From Cauispirillum nitrogeniifigens (GTDB lineage Bacteria; Pseudomonadota; Alphaproteobacteria; Rhodospirillales; Rhodospirillaceae), in the NCBI RefSeq assembly GCF_049800675.1, contig NZ_JBLOOT010000001.1:620001-684000 (forward strand): 64,000 nucleotides of DNA, in the 5' to 3' direction. Position 1 is the first letter of the stretch, and every line of letters begins with the position of its first letter. The position numbers and the translations under genes are program-made. Below the pieces are notes generated by a model. It was given only the letters and a program-made list of their open reading frames with translations. It was not told where the DNA came from and searched no databases. This document shows positions 54,778-62,581 of the stretch, one piece after another.

Positions 54778-54888
54778 GGCCGGTCCCTTCGGGGCCGGCC
54801 TTTTCTTTCAGGGGACTCCGGGCCGGTCCCTTCGGGGCCGGCCTTTTCTTTCAGGGGACTCCGGGCCGGTCCCTTCGGGGCCGGCCTT
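54778..54888 (+). repeat. Three tandem copies of a 43-bp terminator unit
   Basis: Units start at 54778, 54821 and 54864. Each holds GGCCGGTCCC-TTC-GGGGCCGGCC, a 10-bp stem with a 3-nt loop followed in the first two copies by TTTTCTTT, then an 18-bp spacer TTCAGGGGACTCC. The third copy is cut after the hairpin, its T-run is changed to TTATCTT, and it contains the stop codon of the convergent MarR gene. Each of the first two copies is a complete intrinsic terminator for the chemoreceptor. Exact identity of the units points to recent duplication. Confidence 0.9.
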
Positions 54889-55333
54889 ATCTTGACGACA
54901 GCGCCACGAGATCGGCGCGGGTGCGCGCCGGGTCAGCCAACGCCCGCTCCACCGCCGCATGCTCGGCCTCCCACAGGGGCACGGCCCGCGCCAGCACCTC
55001 CCGCCCGGCGTCCGTCAGCGTCAGCAGGCGTCCCCGGCGGTCGCCGGGGTCCACCGCCACCGCCAGCAGCCCCCGCCGCTCCAGGGGCTTGAGGGCGGCG
55101 GTCAGGGTCGTGCGATCCACCGCCAGAAGCTCGGCAACCTGCCGCATGGGCGCTGGCTGGGGCCGGTTCAGCGCCATCAGCAACGAGAACTGGCCGTTGG
55201 TCAGGCCCAGCGGCCGGAACAGATCGTCGAAGCGGCGCGCCAGCGCCCGCGCCGCGCGCTGCGCATGCAGGCACAGGCAGCCGTCGCGGACCATCAGGGT
55301 AGTGGCGAACGATACGTCAGGCTGTTTTGACAT
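54887..55333 (-). CDS. MarR-family transcriptional regulator
   Basis: From the ATG at 55333 it has 148 residues. The winged helix has LTNGQFSLLMALNRPQPAPM, QVAELLAVDRTTLTAALKPL (recognition helix) and DPGDRRGRLLTLTDAGREVL (wing). I place the start after the GTTGATATCAAC palindrome; the ATG at 55363 would put the palindrome inside the gene. It is divergent from the DUF1579 gene, which it likely controls. A role in paa regulation is possible from location only. Its stop lies in the third terminator repeat. Confidence 0.85.
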   Translation of the reverse strand: MSKQPDVSFATTLMVRDGCLCLHAQRAARALARRFDDLFRPLGLTNGQFSLLMALNRPQPAPMRQVAELLAVDRTTLTAALKPLERRGLLAVAVDPGDRRGRLLTLTDAGREVLARAVPLWEAEHAAVERALADPARTRADLVALSSR

Positions 55334-55345
55334 GTTCCCAAATAT

Positions 55346-55357
55346 GTTGATATCAAC
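55346..55357. promoter_or_regulatory. Candidate MarR operator GTTGATATCAAC
   Basis: Perfect 12-bp palindrome centred between the marR and DUF1579 starts, a location and length typical of MarR-family operators. It probably mediates autoregulation and control of the divergent gene. Confidence 0.6.
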
Positions 55358-55393
55358 GTTCATGCGCAAGAGCGAAAGACATGGAGGACCACG

Positions 55394-55891
55394 ATGAACG
55401 ACCAACCTCAAAAGGAGCACGAATGGCTGCACCGCCTGCTCGGCACCTGGACCTTCGAGGGGGACTGCTCCATGGGCCCGGACAAGCCGCGCGCGGCCTT
55501 CAGCGGCACCGAAGTCGTCCGCTCCCTCGGCGGCTTCTGGGTGATTGCGGAAGGGGACGGCGACATGCCCTGCGGCGGCCGCGCGGCCACCGTGATGACG
55601 GTAGGCTACGACCCGCGCCAGCGGCGCTATGTCGGCACCTGGGCGGGGTCGATGATGTCGCACATGTTCCACTACGTCGGCACCCTGGACGACGCCGGCA
55701 CCACCCTGACCCTGGAAACCGAAGGCCCCAGCCCCAGCGGGGACGGCACCATGGCGAAGTTCCGTGACGTCATCACGCTGACCGGCGACGGCGGGCGCAC
55801 CCTGACCGCCTACACCCCCGGCGAGGACGGCCGCTGGATCGAGTTCATGAGCGCCCGTTACCGCCTCGCCCAACAGGCGGCGGCGCAGTAG
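55394..55891 (+). CDS. DUF1579 family protein
   Basis: The 165 residues fit the DUF1579 pattern: EHEWLHRLLGTWTFEGDCSM, FWVIAEGDGDMP, MTVGYDPRQRRYVGTWAGSM and VITLTGDGGRTLTAYTPGED. It is a lipocalin-like beta-barrel without a signal peptide; the function of the family is unknown. An AGGACCACG leader is upstream. Divergent from the MarR gene and followed by a strong terminator. Confidence 0.85.
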   Translation: MNDQPQKEHEWLHRLLGTWTFEGDCSMGPDKPRAAFSGTEVVRSLGGFWVIAEGDGDMPCGGRAATVMTVGYDPRQRRYVGTWAGSMMSHMFHYVGTLDDAGTTLTLETEGPSPSGDGTMAKFRDVITLTGDGGRTLTAYTPGEDGRWIEFMSARYRLAQQAAAQ

Positions 55892-55911
55892 GGTCCCGCT
55901 TCAAGACGACG

Positions 55912-55944
55912 AAAGGCCGGCCCCTTGCGGAGCCGGCCTTTCTC
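55912..55944. terminator. Bidirectional intrinsic terminator between DUF1579 and paaN
   Basis: AAAGGCCGGC (55912-55921) pairs perfectly with GCCGGCCTTT (55932-55941), with a 10-nt loop. The A-run and T-run at the base allow termination in both directions, serving the convergent genes on either side. Confidence 0.9.
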
Positions 55945-55965
55945 CTTGGCACTTGGCGAGAAGCC

Positions 55966-57639
55966 TCAGCCCGGAACGCGCACGCCGACGATGCGGAAGC
56001 GGTTGGCGACGAAGGCGTAGTCGGTCAGCGAGGCGTTGGCCGCCGGGTTGCCGCCGGTGGCGTGGAAGTCGGAGAACGCCGCCGTCTGGTTGACGAACAC
56101 GCCGCCGGTCAGGTTGATCGACAGGGCCACCTGGGCGTCGATGCACGCCTCGGTCGCGGCCTCGATGATTTCCGGCTTGGTCGAGTACAGGCCGGCGGTG
56201 ATGGCGCCGTGCTGCATGACCGTGCGCTTGGCCGTCTCGATGGCATCGGTGCCGCTGTCCACGGGGATGACGTAGGACACCGGGCCGAAGCATTCCTCGC
56301 AGTAGGTGCTCTCCTGGCTCTTGTCGAGCTTGACGATCGCCGGGGTGCGCACCACCGCGTTGCCGAGGTAGGGATGCTTCAGGGCCTGGGACTCCAGGAC
56401 GACGTCGCCGGACTTCGGCGCCGAGGCCAGGCGCTCCAGGGTCGCGGGATTGCCCACGGCGCCCAGCACCTCCACCGCGCGGTCGGCGTCGGACAGGAAC
56501 TTCGCCACGCCCTGGCCCAGGGCCTGCGCCACCTCGTCAAAGGACTTGTGGCCCTGCTCGGTGTCGATGCCGTCCTTGGGGATGAAGAAGTTCTGCGTCG
56601 TCGTGCACATCTGCCCGGTGTACAGGCTGAGCGTGAACGACAGGTTGCGGATCATGCCCTTGAAGTCGTCGGTCGACTCGATGATCACGAAGTTGACGCC
56701 GGCCTTCTCGGTGTAGACCTGGGCCTGGCGGCAATTGTCCTCCAGCCAGTTGCCGAAGGCCGACGATCCGGTGAAGTCGATGATCTTCACTTCGGGGCGC
56801 TGGCACAGATCCTTGGTGATCGGCGCGGACGCCTCGTCAGCGGCCAGGATCATCAGGTTGGGGTCGAAACCGGCCTCGACCAGCACCTCGCGGGCGATCT
56901 TGACCGACAGGGCCAGCGGCAGGATGGCGTTGGGGTGCGGCTTGACGATCACCGGGTTGCCGGTGGCCAGCGACGCGAACATGCCCGGATAGCCGTTCCA
57001 GGTCGGGAACGTCGCGCAGCCGATCATCACCGAGATGCCGCGCGGGGCGATGTGGAAGTGCTTCTTCATCACCAGCGGCGGGTTCTTGCCCTGCGGCTTT
57101 TCCCACACCACTTCGCCCTCGGGGGCCTGCTTCTGGGCCATCAGGGCATAGGTCACGGCTTCCAGGCCGCGGTCCTGGGCGTGCGGGCCGCCGGCCTGGA
57201 AGGCCATCATGAAGGCTTGCCCGGTGGTGTGCATGACGGCAAACGCCATCTCGAAGGAGCGCTTGTTGATGCGATCCAGGATTTCGACGCAGACGGCCGC
57301 GCGCTCAAGGGCGGTGGCGCGGCGCCAGCCGGCGCGGGCAGCCTCGGCAGCCTTGATGGCGGCGTCGATGTCGGCCTTGGGATAGGTGATGCCGAGGTCG
57401 AACCCGAAGGGCGAGTGCTCGGCACCGACCTTGCCGGCGGCGCCGGGGACGTCAAGGGCGAAGGCGGTGTTGAGGTAGCCCTTGAAGGCGGCCTCGCCGT
57501 CTTCCTTGGCGGTCTCGCCATAGATCTTGCCCGAGGGCATTTCCGGATACTGGGACCAGTACCCCCGGTCGAACGCGGCCGCCTGGGCCTTGTCCAGGGT
57601 GGCGCGGTGCTTTTCGACGAACTGAGCGGCTTGGCTCAT
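55966..57639 (-). CDS. paaN: Phenylacetate degradation aldehyde dehydrogenase PaaN
   Basis: Aldehyde dehydrogenase-fold protein thought to oxidise the ring-opened semialdehyde CoA intermediate. It replaces the ALDH half of PaaZ. From the ATG at 57639 (GGAGGAG site) it has 557 residues, the PaaN length. The catalytic Cys345 is in YTGQMCTTTQN and the general base Glu311 in TEKAGVNF. The N-terminus (FDRGYWSQYPEMPSGKIYG) and the block GFDLGITYPKADIDAAIKAA are typical of PaaN. No hydratase domain is attached, so ring hydrolysis must come from another protein. Confidence 0.92.
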   Translation of the reverse strand: MSQAAQFVEKHRATLDKAQAAAFDRGYWSQYPEMPSGKIYGETAKEDGEAAFKGYLNTAFALDVPGAAGKVGAEHSPFGFDLGITYPKADIDAAIKAAEAARAGWRRATALERAAVCVEILDRINKRSFEMAFAVMHTTGQAFMMAFQAGGPHAQDRGLEAVTYALMAQKQAPEGEVVWEKPQGKNPPLVMKKHFHIAPRGISVMIGCATFPTWNGYPGMFASLATGNPVIVKPHPNAILPLALSVKIAREVLVEAGFDPNLMILAADEASAPITKDLCQRPEVKIIDFTGSSAFGNWLEDNCRQAQVYTEKAGVNFVIIESTDDFKGMIRNLSFTLSLYTGQMCTTTQNFFIPKDGIDTEQGHKSFDEVAQALGQGVAKFLSDADRAVEVLGAVGNPATLERLASAPKSGDVVLESQALKHPYLGNAVVRTPAIVKLDKSQESTYCEECFGPVSYVIPVDSGTDAIETAKRTVMQHGAITAGLYSTKPEIIEAATEACIDAQVALSINLTGGVFVNQTAAFSDFHATGGNPAANASLTDYAFVANRFRIVGVRVPG

Positions 57640-57742
57640 CGGGCGGTCTCCTCCCATGGGTGACTCTGCTTGATTGGTGGCATGCATGCCAGAACGCCCC
57701 GGCACGGGCCGGGGTCCGAATGATCGCCGGGGGACTCGGGGC

Positions 57743-58195
57743 TCAGCCGACCTGGGCAAGCCATTCCTTCGACCAGTCCACCGCCTCTTCGTCGGGCAGC
57801 GGCTGGGTGCAGGCGTCGATCTCCAGGCGCTCGCCGACCTTGACGGCGCCCAGGGAGGCGAACAGCGCATCCATAATCTTGCCGGCCTTGCAGAAGGTAT
57901 CGGAGTAGGTCTGGTCGCCCAGGGCGATCACCCCGTACTTGAGGTGCGACAGGTCGGGCTTGGTCTCCTCCAGGGCTTCCTGGATGGGGATGATGTTGTC
58001 GGGCAGCTCGCCCAGGCCGTGGGTGGACGTGCAGATCAGGACGATCTCCCGAGTCTCCAGCCCCAGATCGTCGAGGGTGCCCTCGCTGACCACCTCGGCG
58101 TCGTGCCCCTGGGCGGTGAATTCGTCCATGAGGGTGTCTCCGACCATCTGCGCGTTGCCGGATTCGGTGCCGACGAGAATCAGGATTTTGCTCAT
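57743..58195 (-). CDS. Flavodoxin
   Basis: The 150-residue FMN protein has the phosphate loop GTESGNAQ (9-16), the isoalloxazine loops STHGLGELPDN and LGDQTYSDTFCKAG, and a C-terminal helix ending in WSKEWLAQVG. The loop TESGNA and length resemble MioC-type short flavodoxins. It is 103 bp upstream of paaN on the same strand and divergent from the ferritin-like gene. This suggests it donates electrons to an enzyme of the paa pathway. Confidence 0.9.
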   Translation of the reverse strand: MSKILILVGTESGNAQMVGDTLMDEFTAQGHDAEVVSEGTLDDLGLETREIVLICTSTHGLGELPDNIIPIQEALEETKPDLSHLKYGVIALGDQTYSDTFCKAGKIMDALFASLGAVKVGERLEIDACTQPLPDEEAVDWSKEWLAQVG

Positions 58196-58418
58196 GTGAC
58201 GTCCTCGAACGTTCTTCTCTTTGAGTGGGCGGTCGCGGTTGGTACCGTGGTTTCAGGCCGTTTTCACGGACATGAAGACACGGCGTCCGGCCCCGCCGCG
58301 GAAGCTCCACGCACGGGGCCTCGCGCAGATCGGATTTTTGTGATACCAAATTCCGTGAAAGGTGTCTATTTTTGTATCCCTTCGTGAAACAAGATTTAAG
58401 GCCAGGGAGGCGGTAGGT
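58196..58418. promoter_or_regulatory. Divergent control region of the paaN/flavodoxin and ferritin-like units
   Basis: The 223-bp gap contains three related boxes: TTTCACGGA (58262-58270), its exact inverse TCCGTGAAA (58352-58360), and TTCGTGAAA at 58381, 30 bp (three helical turns) further. Between the last two lies the AT-rich CTATTTTTGTATC, a likely -10 region for the plus-strand gene. The boxes are candidates for a paa regulator (PaaR or PaaX type), which is not itself in the window. Confidence 0.5.
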
Positions 58419-59192
58419 ATGGCGAAGACGGATTCCGAGGTCATCGAGCACGTCAAGAACGGGGGCACGTTTGCTTCCGGGGATGACCTCTCGCCCGGCT
58501 ATCGCGGCGAGCTGATGCGGTTGATGGCCGTGTTCGTGGACTCCGAGATGGCCGGCGCGGCGGGCTTCGTGCCCTTCATCAACAGCGCGCCGGGCCTCAA
58601 GGAGCGGGTGATCGCCGCCCGCATCGTCAGCGAGAAGTACGATCACGCCGCGCAGGTCCTCGACCTGATGTTCGGCGTCAACCCGGAACTGTACGTGCGC
58701 AGCCACTGCTGGTCGTCGCGCCTGGACCGTGACCTGGACCTGGGCGTGCGCCGCGTCGGCTCCGACAAGCGGCTGAACATCTTCCACTACCCGCTCCAGG
58801 GCTGGCAGGATGCCGTGACGCTGAACTTCGTCATGGGCACCGCCTCGGCCATCCAGCTCGCCGAGCTGACGGGGTGTTCCTACACGCCGCTGGCCGGGGT
58901 CATGGGCGCCATCGCGCAGCGCGAGAAGCGCCACGCCGAACTGGGCCTGAAGGGTCTGGAACAAGCGGTGGAGCGCGGGCATTCCCTGTCCGATGCCCAG
59001 GCGGCGCTGGACTACTGGGTGCCCCGCGTGGCCGCCACCTTCGGCCGCAAGGACAGCGACCACGGGGCGCAGTACCTGAAGTACGGCCTGCGCAAGCGCT
59101 CCAGCGCGGAACTCCTGAATCGCTGGATCGCCGAGCTGGAGCCCAAGGTCAAGGCGCTGAAGCTGACCATGCCGCCGGTGCCGCCGGCCTGA
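58419..59192 (+). CDS. Divergent PaaA/PaaC-family ferritin-like protein
   Basis: The 257 residues fit the phenylacetic acid catabolic (PF05138-like) four-helix fold. SEMAGAAGF has Glu43 and SEKYDHAAQ has His76; QLAELTGCSYTP and AQREKRHAEL follow, the last with Glu169 and His172. Compared by memory with E. coli PaaA, the Glu-x-x-His partner of His76 is Lys73 and the helix-3 Asp is Met139. At least two di-iron ligands are therefore changed, as in the metal-free PaaC subunit. Start at the ATG at 58419 with an AGGGAGG site. The genes for the other epoxidase subunits are absent here. Confidence 0.7.
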   Translation: MAKTDSEVIEHVKNGGTFASGDDLSPGYRGELMRLMAVFVDSEMAGAAGFVPFINSAPGLKERVIAARIVSEKYDHAAQVLDLMFGVNPELYVRSHCWSSRLDRDLDLGVRRVGSDKRLNIFHYPLQGWQDAVTLNFVMGTASAIQLAELTGCSYTPLAGVMGAIAQREKRHAELGLKGLEQAVERGHSLSDAQAALDYWVPRVAATFGRKDSDHGAQYLKYGLRKRSSAELLNRWIAELEPKVKALKLTMPPVPPA

Positions 59193-59203
59193 CGCGTCAC
59201 CCC

Positions 59204-59246
59204 CCGCCCGGGCGCGGACCACGCCCGGGCGGAGCGGTTGTTTTAC
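59204..59246 (+). terminator. Intrinsic terminator after the ferritin-like gene
   Basis: CCGCCCGGGCG (59204-59214) pairs perfectly with 59222-59232 around a 7-nt loop, followed by AGCGGTTGTTTT. The 11-bp stem is strong and the T-run moderate. It separates the ferritin-like gene from paaFGHIJ. Confidence 0.7.
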
Positions 59247-59251
59247 AAAAT

Positions 59252-59280
59252 CGCCATTGAATGGCGCGTTTCTGTATCAT
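59252..59280 (+). promoter_or_regulatory. Operator-like palindrome and promoter region of paaFGHIJ
   Basis: CGCCATT-G-AATGGCG is a perfect 15-bp inverted repeat at 59252-59266. It is followed by TTTCTGTATC, almost the same string as TTTTTGTATC upstream of the ferritin-like gene. The shared element suggests that both transcripts have the same type of promoter or regulator. Confidence 0.5.
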
Positions 59281-59384
59281 TAAAGTACGACCAATCCGCT
59301 CCGGCATGTCCGGGGCGGGATGGCAATGGCAAGACGGGGCGCCAAGCCTCGCGCCAGCAAATCCATTCGGGAGGATGACAGTCC

Positions 59385-60209
59385 ATGAGCGCGGCAGCCC
59401 CGCAGCCCATTTCCGAACCCTATGCCCCCTTCTCCGGGGGCGAGGACATCCTGGCCGCCTGGGCGCGGCCGCATGTGCTGCGCATTACCCTGAACCGCCC
59501 CAAGGCGCGCAACGCCCTGCGCACCCAGACCCTGCGCGAGATCGCCGAGGTCCTGGCCCTGGCCACCGCCGACGAGGCGGTGCGCTGCGTGGTGCTGACC
59601 GGCGGGCCGGACGTGTTCGCCGCCGGGGCCGACATCGGCGAACTGGCCGCGCACAGCCCGACCTCCATCCTCACCGACGAGCGCCCGCGCTTCTGGGAGG
59701 CCATCCGCCGCTTCCCCAAGCCCATGGTGGCGGCGATCAACGGCTTCTCCCTGGGCGGCGGCAACGAGCTTGCCATGCACGCCGACATCCTGATCGCCGG
59801 CGACACCGCGCAGTTCGGCCAGCCGGAGGTCAACCTGGGCATCATCCCCGGCGCCGGCGGCACGCAGCGCCTGACCGTGGCGGTGGGCAAGTCCAACGCC
59901 ATGCTGATGAACCTCACCGGCGCCTTCATCGACGCCCGCACCGCCCTGGCCCAGGGTCTGGTGAGCGAGGTGGTGCCCGCCGCCCTGACCATCGAGCGGG
60001 CCGAGGCCATCGCCGCGACCATCGCCGCCAAGCCGCCGCTGGCCGTGCGCATGGCCAAGGAAGCCGTGCTGAAGTCCTTCGAGGTGGGCCTGGAACAGGG
60101 CCTGCACATGGAACGCCGTGCCTTCTGCCAGTTGTTCGCCACTGCCGACAAGCAGGAGGGTGTTTCGGCCTTCCTGGAAAAGCGCAAGCCGACCTTCACG
60201 GGCCGCTGA
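59385..60209 (+). CDS. paaF: 2,3-dehydroadipyl-CoA hydratase-like enoyl-CoA hydratase
   Basis: Crotonase-fold enzyme of the beta-oxidation part of phenylacetate catabolism. The 274 residues carry both catalytic glutamates: Glu128 in GGGNELAMHADI and Glu148 in QPEVNLGIIPGAGGTQRL. The oxyanion-hole loop is AAGADIGEL. Its position before paaG-paaH-paaI-paaJ supports PaaF. By sequence alone a general enoyl-CoA hydratase is also possible. First gene of the operon. Confidence 0.9.
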   Translation: MSAAAPQPISEPYAPFSGGEDILAAWARPHVLRITLNRPKARNALRTQTLREIAEVLALATADEAVRCVVLTGGPDVFAAGADIGELAAHSPTSILTDERPRFWEAIRRFPKPMVAAINGFSLGGGNELAMHADILIAGDTAQFGQPEVNLGIIPGAGGTQRLTVAVGKSNAMLMNLTGAFIDARTALAQGLVSEVVPAALTIERAEAIAATIAAKPPLAVRMAKEAVLKSFEVGLEQGLHMERRAFCQLFATADKQEGVSAFLEKRKPTFTGR

Positions 60210-60258
60210 CGGCCCCCACACCCCGATTGTTGTCTCGATTCCGAGGACCGCCGCAGCC

Positions 60259-61050
60259 ATGACCTACGAGACCATTCTGTTCGACGTCAGCGAAGGCGTC
60301 GCCACCATCACCCTGAACCGCCCGGACAAGCTCAACTCCTTCACCGCCAAGATGCACGAGGAGCTGGCTGATGCCCTCAAGCGCGTGCAGAAGGACGAGT
60401 CGGTGCGCTGCCTGCTGCTGACCGGCGCCGGGCGCGGCTTCTGTGCCGGCCAGGACCTGGGCGACCGCGTGGTGCAGCCGGGCGACGAGCCGCTGAACAT
60501 CGGTGCCTATCTGGAAGTCGGCTACAACCGTCTGGTCCGCACCCTCGCCAGCCTTGAAATGCCCATCATCTGCGCCGTCAACGGCGTCGCCGCCGGGGCC
60601 GGCGCCAATCTGGCGTTCGCCTGCGACATCGTGCTGGCGGCCAAGAGCGCGAGCTTCATCCAGGCGTTCTGCAAGATCGGCCTGATCCCCGACTCGGGCG
60701 GGACCTGGACCCTGCCGCGTCTGGTCGGCCACAGCCGCGCCATGGCGCTGGCCCTGCTGGGCGACAAGGTGCCGGCCGAGCAGGCCGTGCAGTGGGGCAT
60801 GATCTGGAAGGCCATCGACGACGAGGCCCTGATGACCGAGGCCCGCGCCATGGCGACCACCCTCGCCACGCAGCCGACCAAGGGCCTGGCACTGATCAAG
60901 AAGGCCATCCGCGCGTCGTCCACCAACACCCTGGACCAGCAGCTCGACCTGGAGCGCGACCTCCAGACCATCGCCGGCCGCACCGCCGACTACCAGGAGG
61001 GCGTGAAGGCCTTCATGGAAAAGCGCAAGCCCGTGTTCCAGGGGAAGTGA
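60259..61050 (+). CDS. paaG: Ring-1,2-epoxyphenylacetyl-CoA isomerase
   Basis: Isomerises the ring epoxide to the oxepin CoA ester. The 263 residues have crotonase motifs with LLTGAGRGFCAGQDLGDRVV and ICAVNGVAAGAGANLAF. Instead of the hydratase Glu pair, Asp145 is in LIPDSGGTWTLPRL, the isomerase pattern of E. coli PaaG, which matches along the whole length from memory. The frame extends to 60118 inside paaF; the ATG at 60259 after GAGGACC is the real start. Confidence 0.95.
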   Translation: MTYETILFDVSEGVATITLNRPDKLNSFTAKMHEELADALKRVQKDESVRCLLLTGAGRGFCAGQDLGDRVVQPGDEPLNIGAYLEVGYNRLVRTLASLEMPIICAVNGVAAGAGANLAFACDIVLAAKSASFIQAFCKIGLIPDSGGTWTLPRLVGHSRAMALALLGDKVPAEQAVQWGMIWKAIDDEALMTEARAMATTLATQPTKGLALIKKAIRASSTNTLDQQLDLERDLQTIAGRTADYQEGVKAFMEKRKPVFQGK

Positions 61051-61054
61051 GGCG

Positions 61055-62581
61055 ATGACCACCGCAACTCCCCTCCCCGCCTCCGCCCCCGTCGGCGTCA
61101 TCGGCGCCGGCACCATGGGCGCGGGCATCGCCCAGGTGGCGGCGCAGGCCGGCCATCCCGTGCTGCTGTTCGACGCCCTGGAGGGCGCGGCGCAGAAGGG
61201 CAAGGACGGCATCGCCAAGGTGCTGTCGCGTCAGGTCGAAAAGGGCAAGATGACCCAGGCCGACCATGACGCCGTCGTCGGCCGCATCCAGGTCATCGGC
61301 GCGCTGGCCGACCTCGCCCCGGCCAAGCTGGTGATCGAGGCCATCGTCGAGCGCCTGGACGTCAAGCAGTCGGTCTTCGCCGAGGTCGAGGCGGCCACCG
61401 CCGACGACGCCATCCTGGCGTCCAACACCTCGTCGATCTCGCTGACCGCCATTGCCGCCGGCCTGAAGCGCCCCCGCAACCTCGTGGGCATGCACTTCTT
61501 CAACCCGGCGCCGCTGATGGCGCTGGTCGAGGTGATCTCCGGCGTTGCCACCGACAAGGCCGTCGCCGCCACGGTCTACGCGACCGCCAAGGCGTGGGGC
61601 AAGGCGCCGGTGCATGCCGCCTCCACGCCCGGCTTCATCGTCAACCGCGTCGCCCGCCCCTACTATGCCGAGGCCCTGCGCGTGACCCAGGAAGGCGCGG
61701 CGACCCCGGCGACCATCGACGCCGTGCTGACCGAATGCGGCGGATTCCGCATGGGGCCGTTCGCGCTGATGGACCTGATCGGCCATGACGTGAACTACGC
61801 CGTGACCAGTTCGGTGTTCGACGCCTATTCCAAGGACAAGCGGTTCCAGCCGTCGCTGGTGCAGAAGGATCTGGTGGACGCCGGCTGGCTGGGCCGCAAG
61901 ACCGGGCGCGGCTTCTACGACTATGCCGACGGTGCCGAACAGCCCCAGCCCGCCACCGCCGCCCCGGCCAAGGCCCCGGCGTCGGTCGAGGTGCATGGCG
62001 AGACGCCGCTGGATGGCCGCATGGCCGCCAAGGGCCTGACCGTCACCCGCGTTGACGAGGGCGAGTACGAGGACGGCGTGATCGTCGTCGACGGCGTCGT
62101 CCTGGTGCCCTCGGACGGCCGCATGGCCACCGAGATCGCCGCCGAGGAGATGCTCACCGACGTGGTGGTCTACGACCTGGCGCTGGACTACGGCGCCGCC
62201 ACCCGCATCGCCATCGCCGCCGCCGATCAGGCATCGCCGGGCGCGGTGGAGACGGCGACGGGCTTCTTCCAGGCGCTGGGCTTCGCCGTGTCGGTCATCG
62301 ACGACGTGCCGGGCATGATCGTCACCCGCACCGTGGCGATGCTCGCCAACGAGGCGGCCGATACCGTGCACCAGCAGGTCGCCACCGCCGGCGACGTGGA
62401 TCTGGCGATGACCAAGGGCGTCAACTACCCGCGCGGCCCGCTGGCCTGGGCCGAGGACGTCGGCCTGGACCGCATCCACGACATCCTGGAAAACCTGTTC
62501 GACACCATCAAGGAAGACCGCTATCGCGCGTCCGTCCTGCTGCGCCGCAAGGTCCTCGGCGGAGGGTCGTTCCATGGATAA
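61055..62581 (+). CDS. paaH: 3-hydroxyadipyl-CoA dehydrogenase
   Basis: Oxidises 3-hydroxyadipyl-CoA to 3-oxoadipyl-CoA with NAD+. The 508 residues start with the Rossmann motif GVIGAGTMGAGIAQ (14-27). The catalytic-site strings are SNTSSISLTAIA and GMHFFNPAPLMALVEVI. Then come two 3HCDH C-terminal-type domains: the first with GFIVNRVARPYYAEALR, the second (from about 390) ending KGVNYPRGPLAWAEDVG. This double form is the PaaH/PaaC length. The stop overlaps the paaI start by 8 bp. Confidence 0.95.
   Translation: MTTATPLPASAPVGVIGAGTMGAGIAQVAAQAGHPVLLFDALEGAAQKGKDGIAKVLSRQVEKGKMTQADHDAVVGRIQVIGALADLAPAKLVIEAIVERLDVKQSVFAEVEAATADDAILASNTSSISLTAIAAGLKRPRNLVGMHFFNPAPLMALVEVISGVATDKAVAATVYATAKAWGKAPVHAASTPGFIVNRVARPYYAEALRVTQEGAATPATIDAVLTECGGFRMGPFALMDLIGHDVNYAVTSSVFDAYSKDKRFQPSLVQKDLVDAGWLGRKTGRGFYDYADGAEQPQPATAAPAKAPASVEVHGETPLDGRMAAKGLTVTRVDEGEYEDGVIVVDGVVLVPSDGRMATEIAAEEMLTDVVVYDLALDYGAATRIAIAAADQASPGAVETATGFFQALGFAVSVIDDVPGMIVTRTVAMLANEAADTVHQQVATAGDVDLAMTKGVNYPRGPLAWAEDVGLDRIHDILENLFDTIKEDRYRASVLLRRKVLGGGSFHG

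Noticed and set aside
54778..54888. Short CRISPR-like array
   Set aside because: The 43-bp units are directly adjacent with no variable spacers, and each contains a terminator hairpin; there are no cas genes.
57660..58387. Plus-strand frame across the flavodoxin gene
   Set aside because: It is antisense to a clear flavodoxin with FMN-binding loops and ends in the divergent promoter region.
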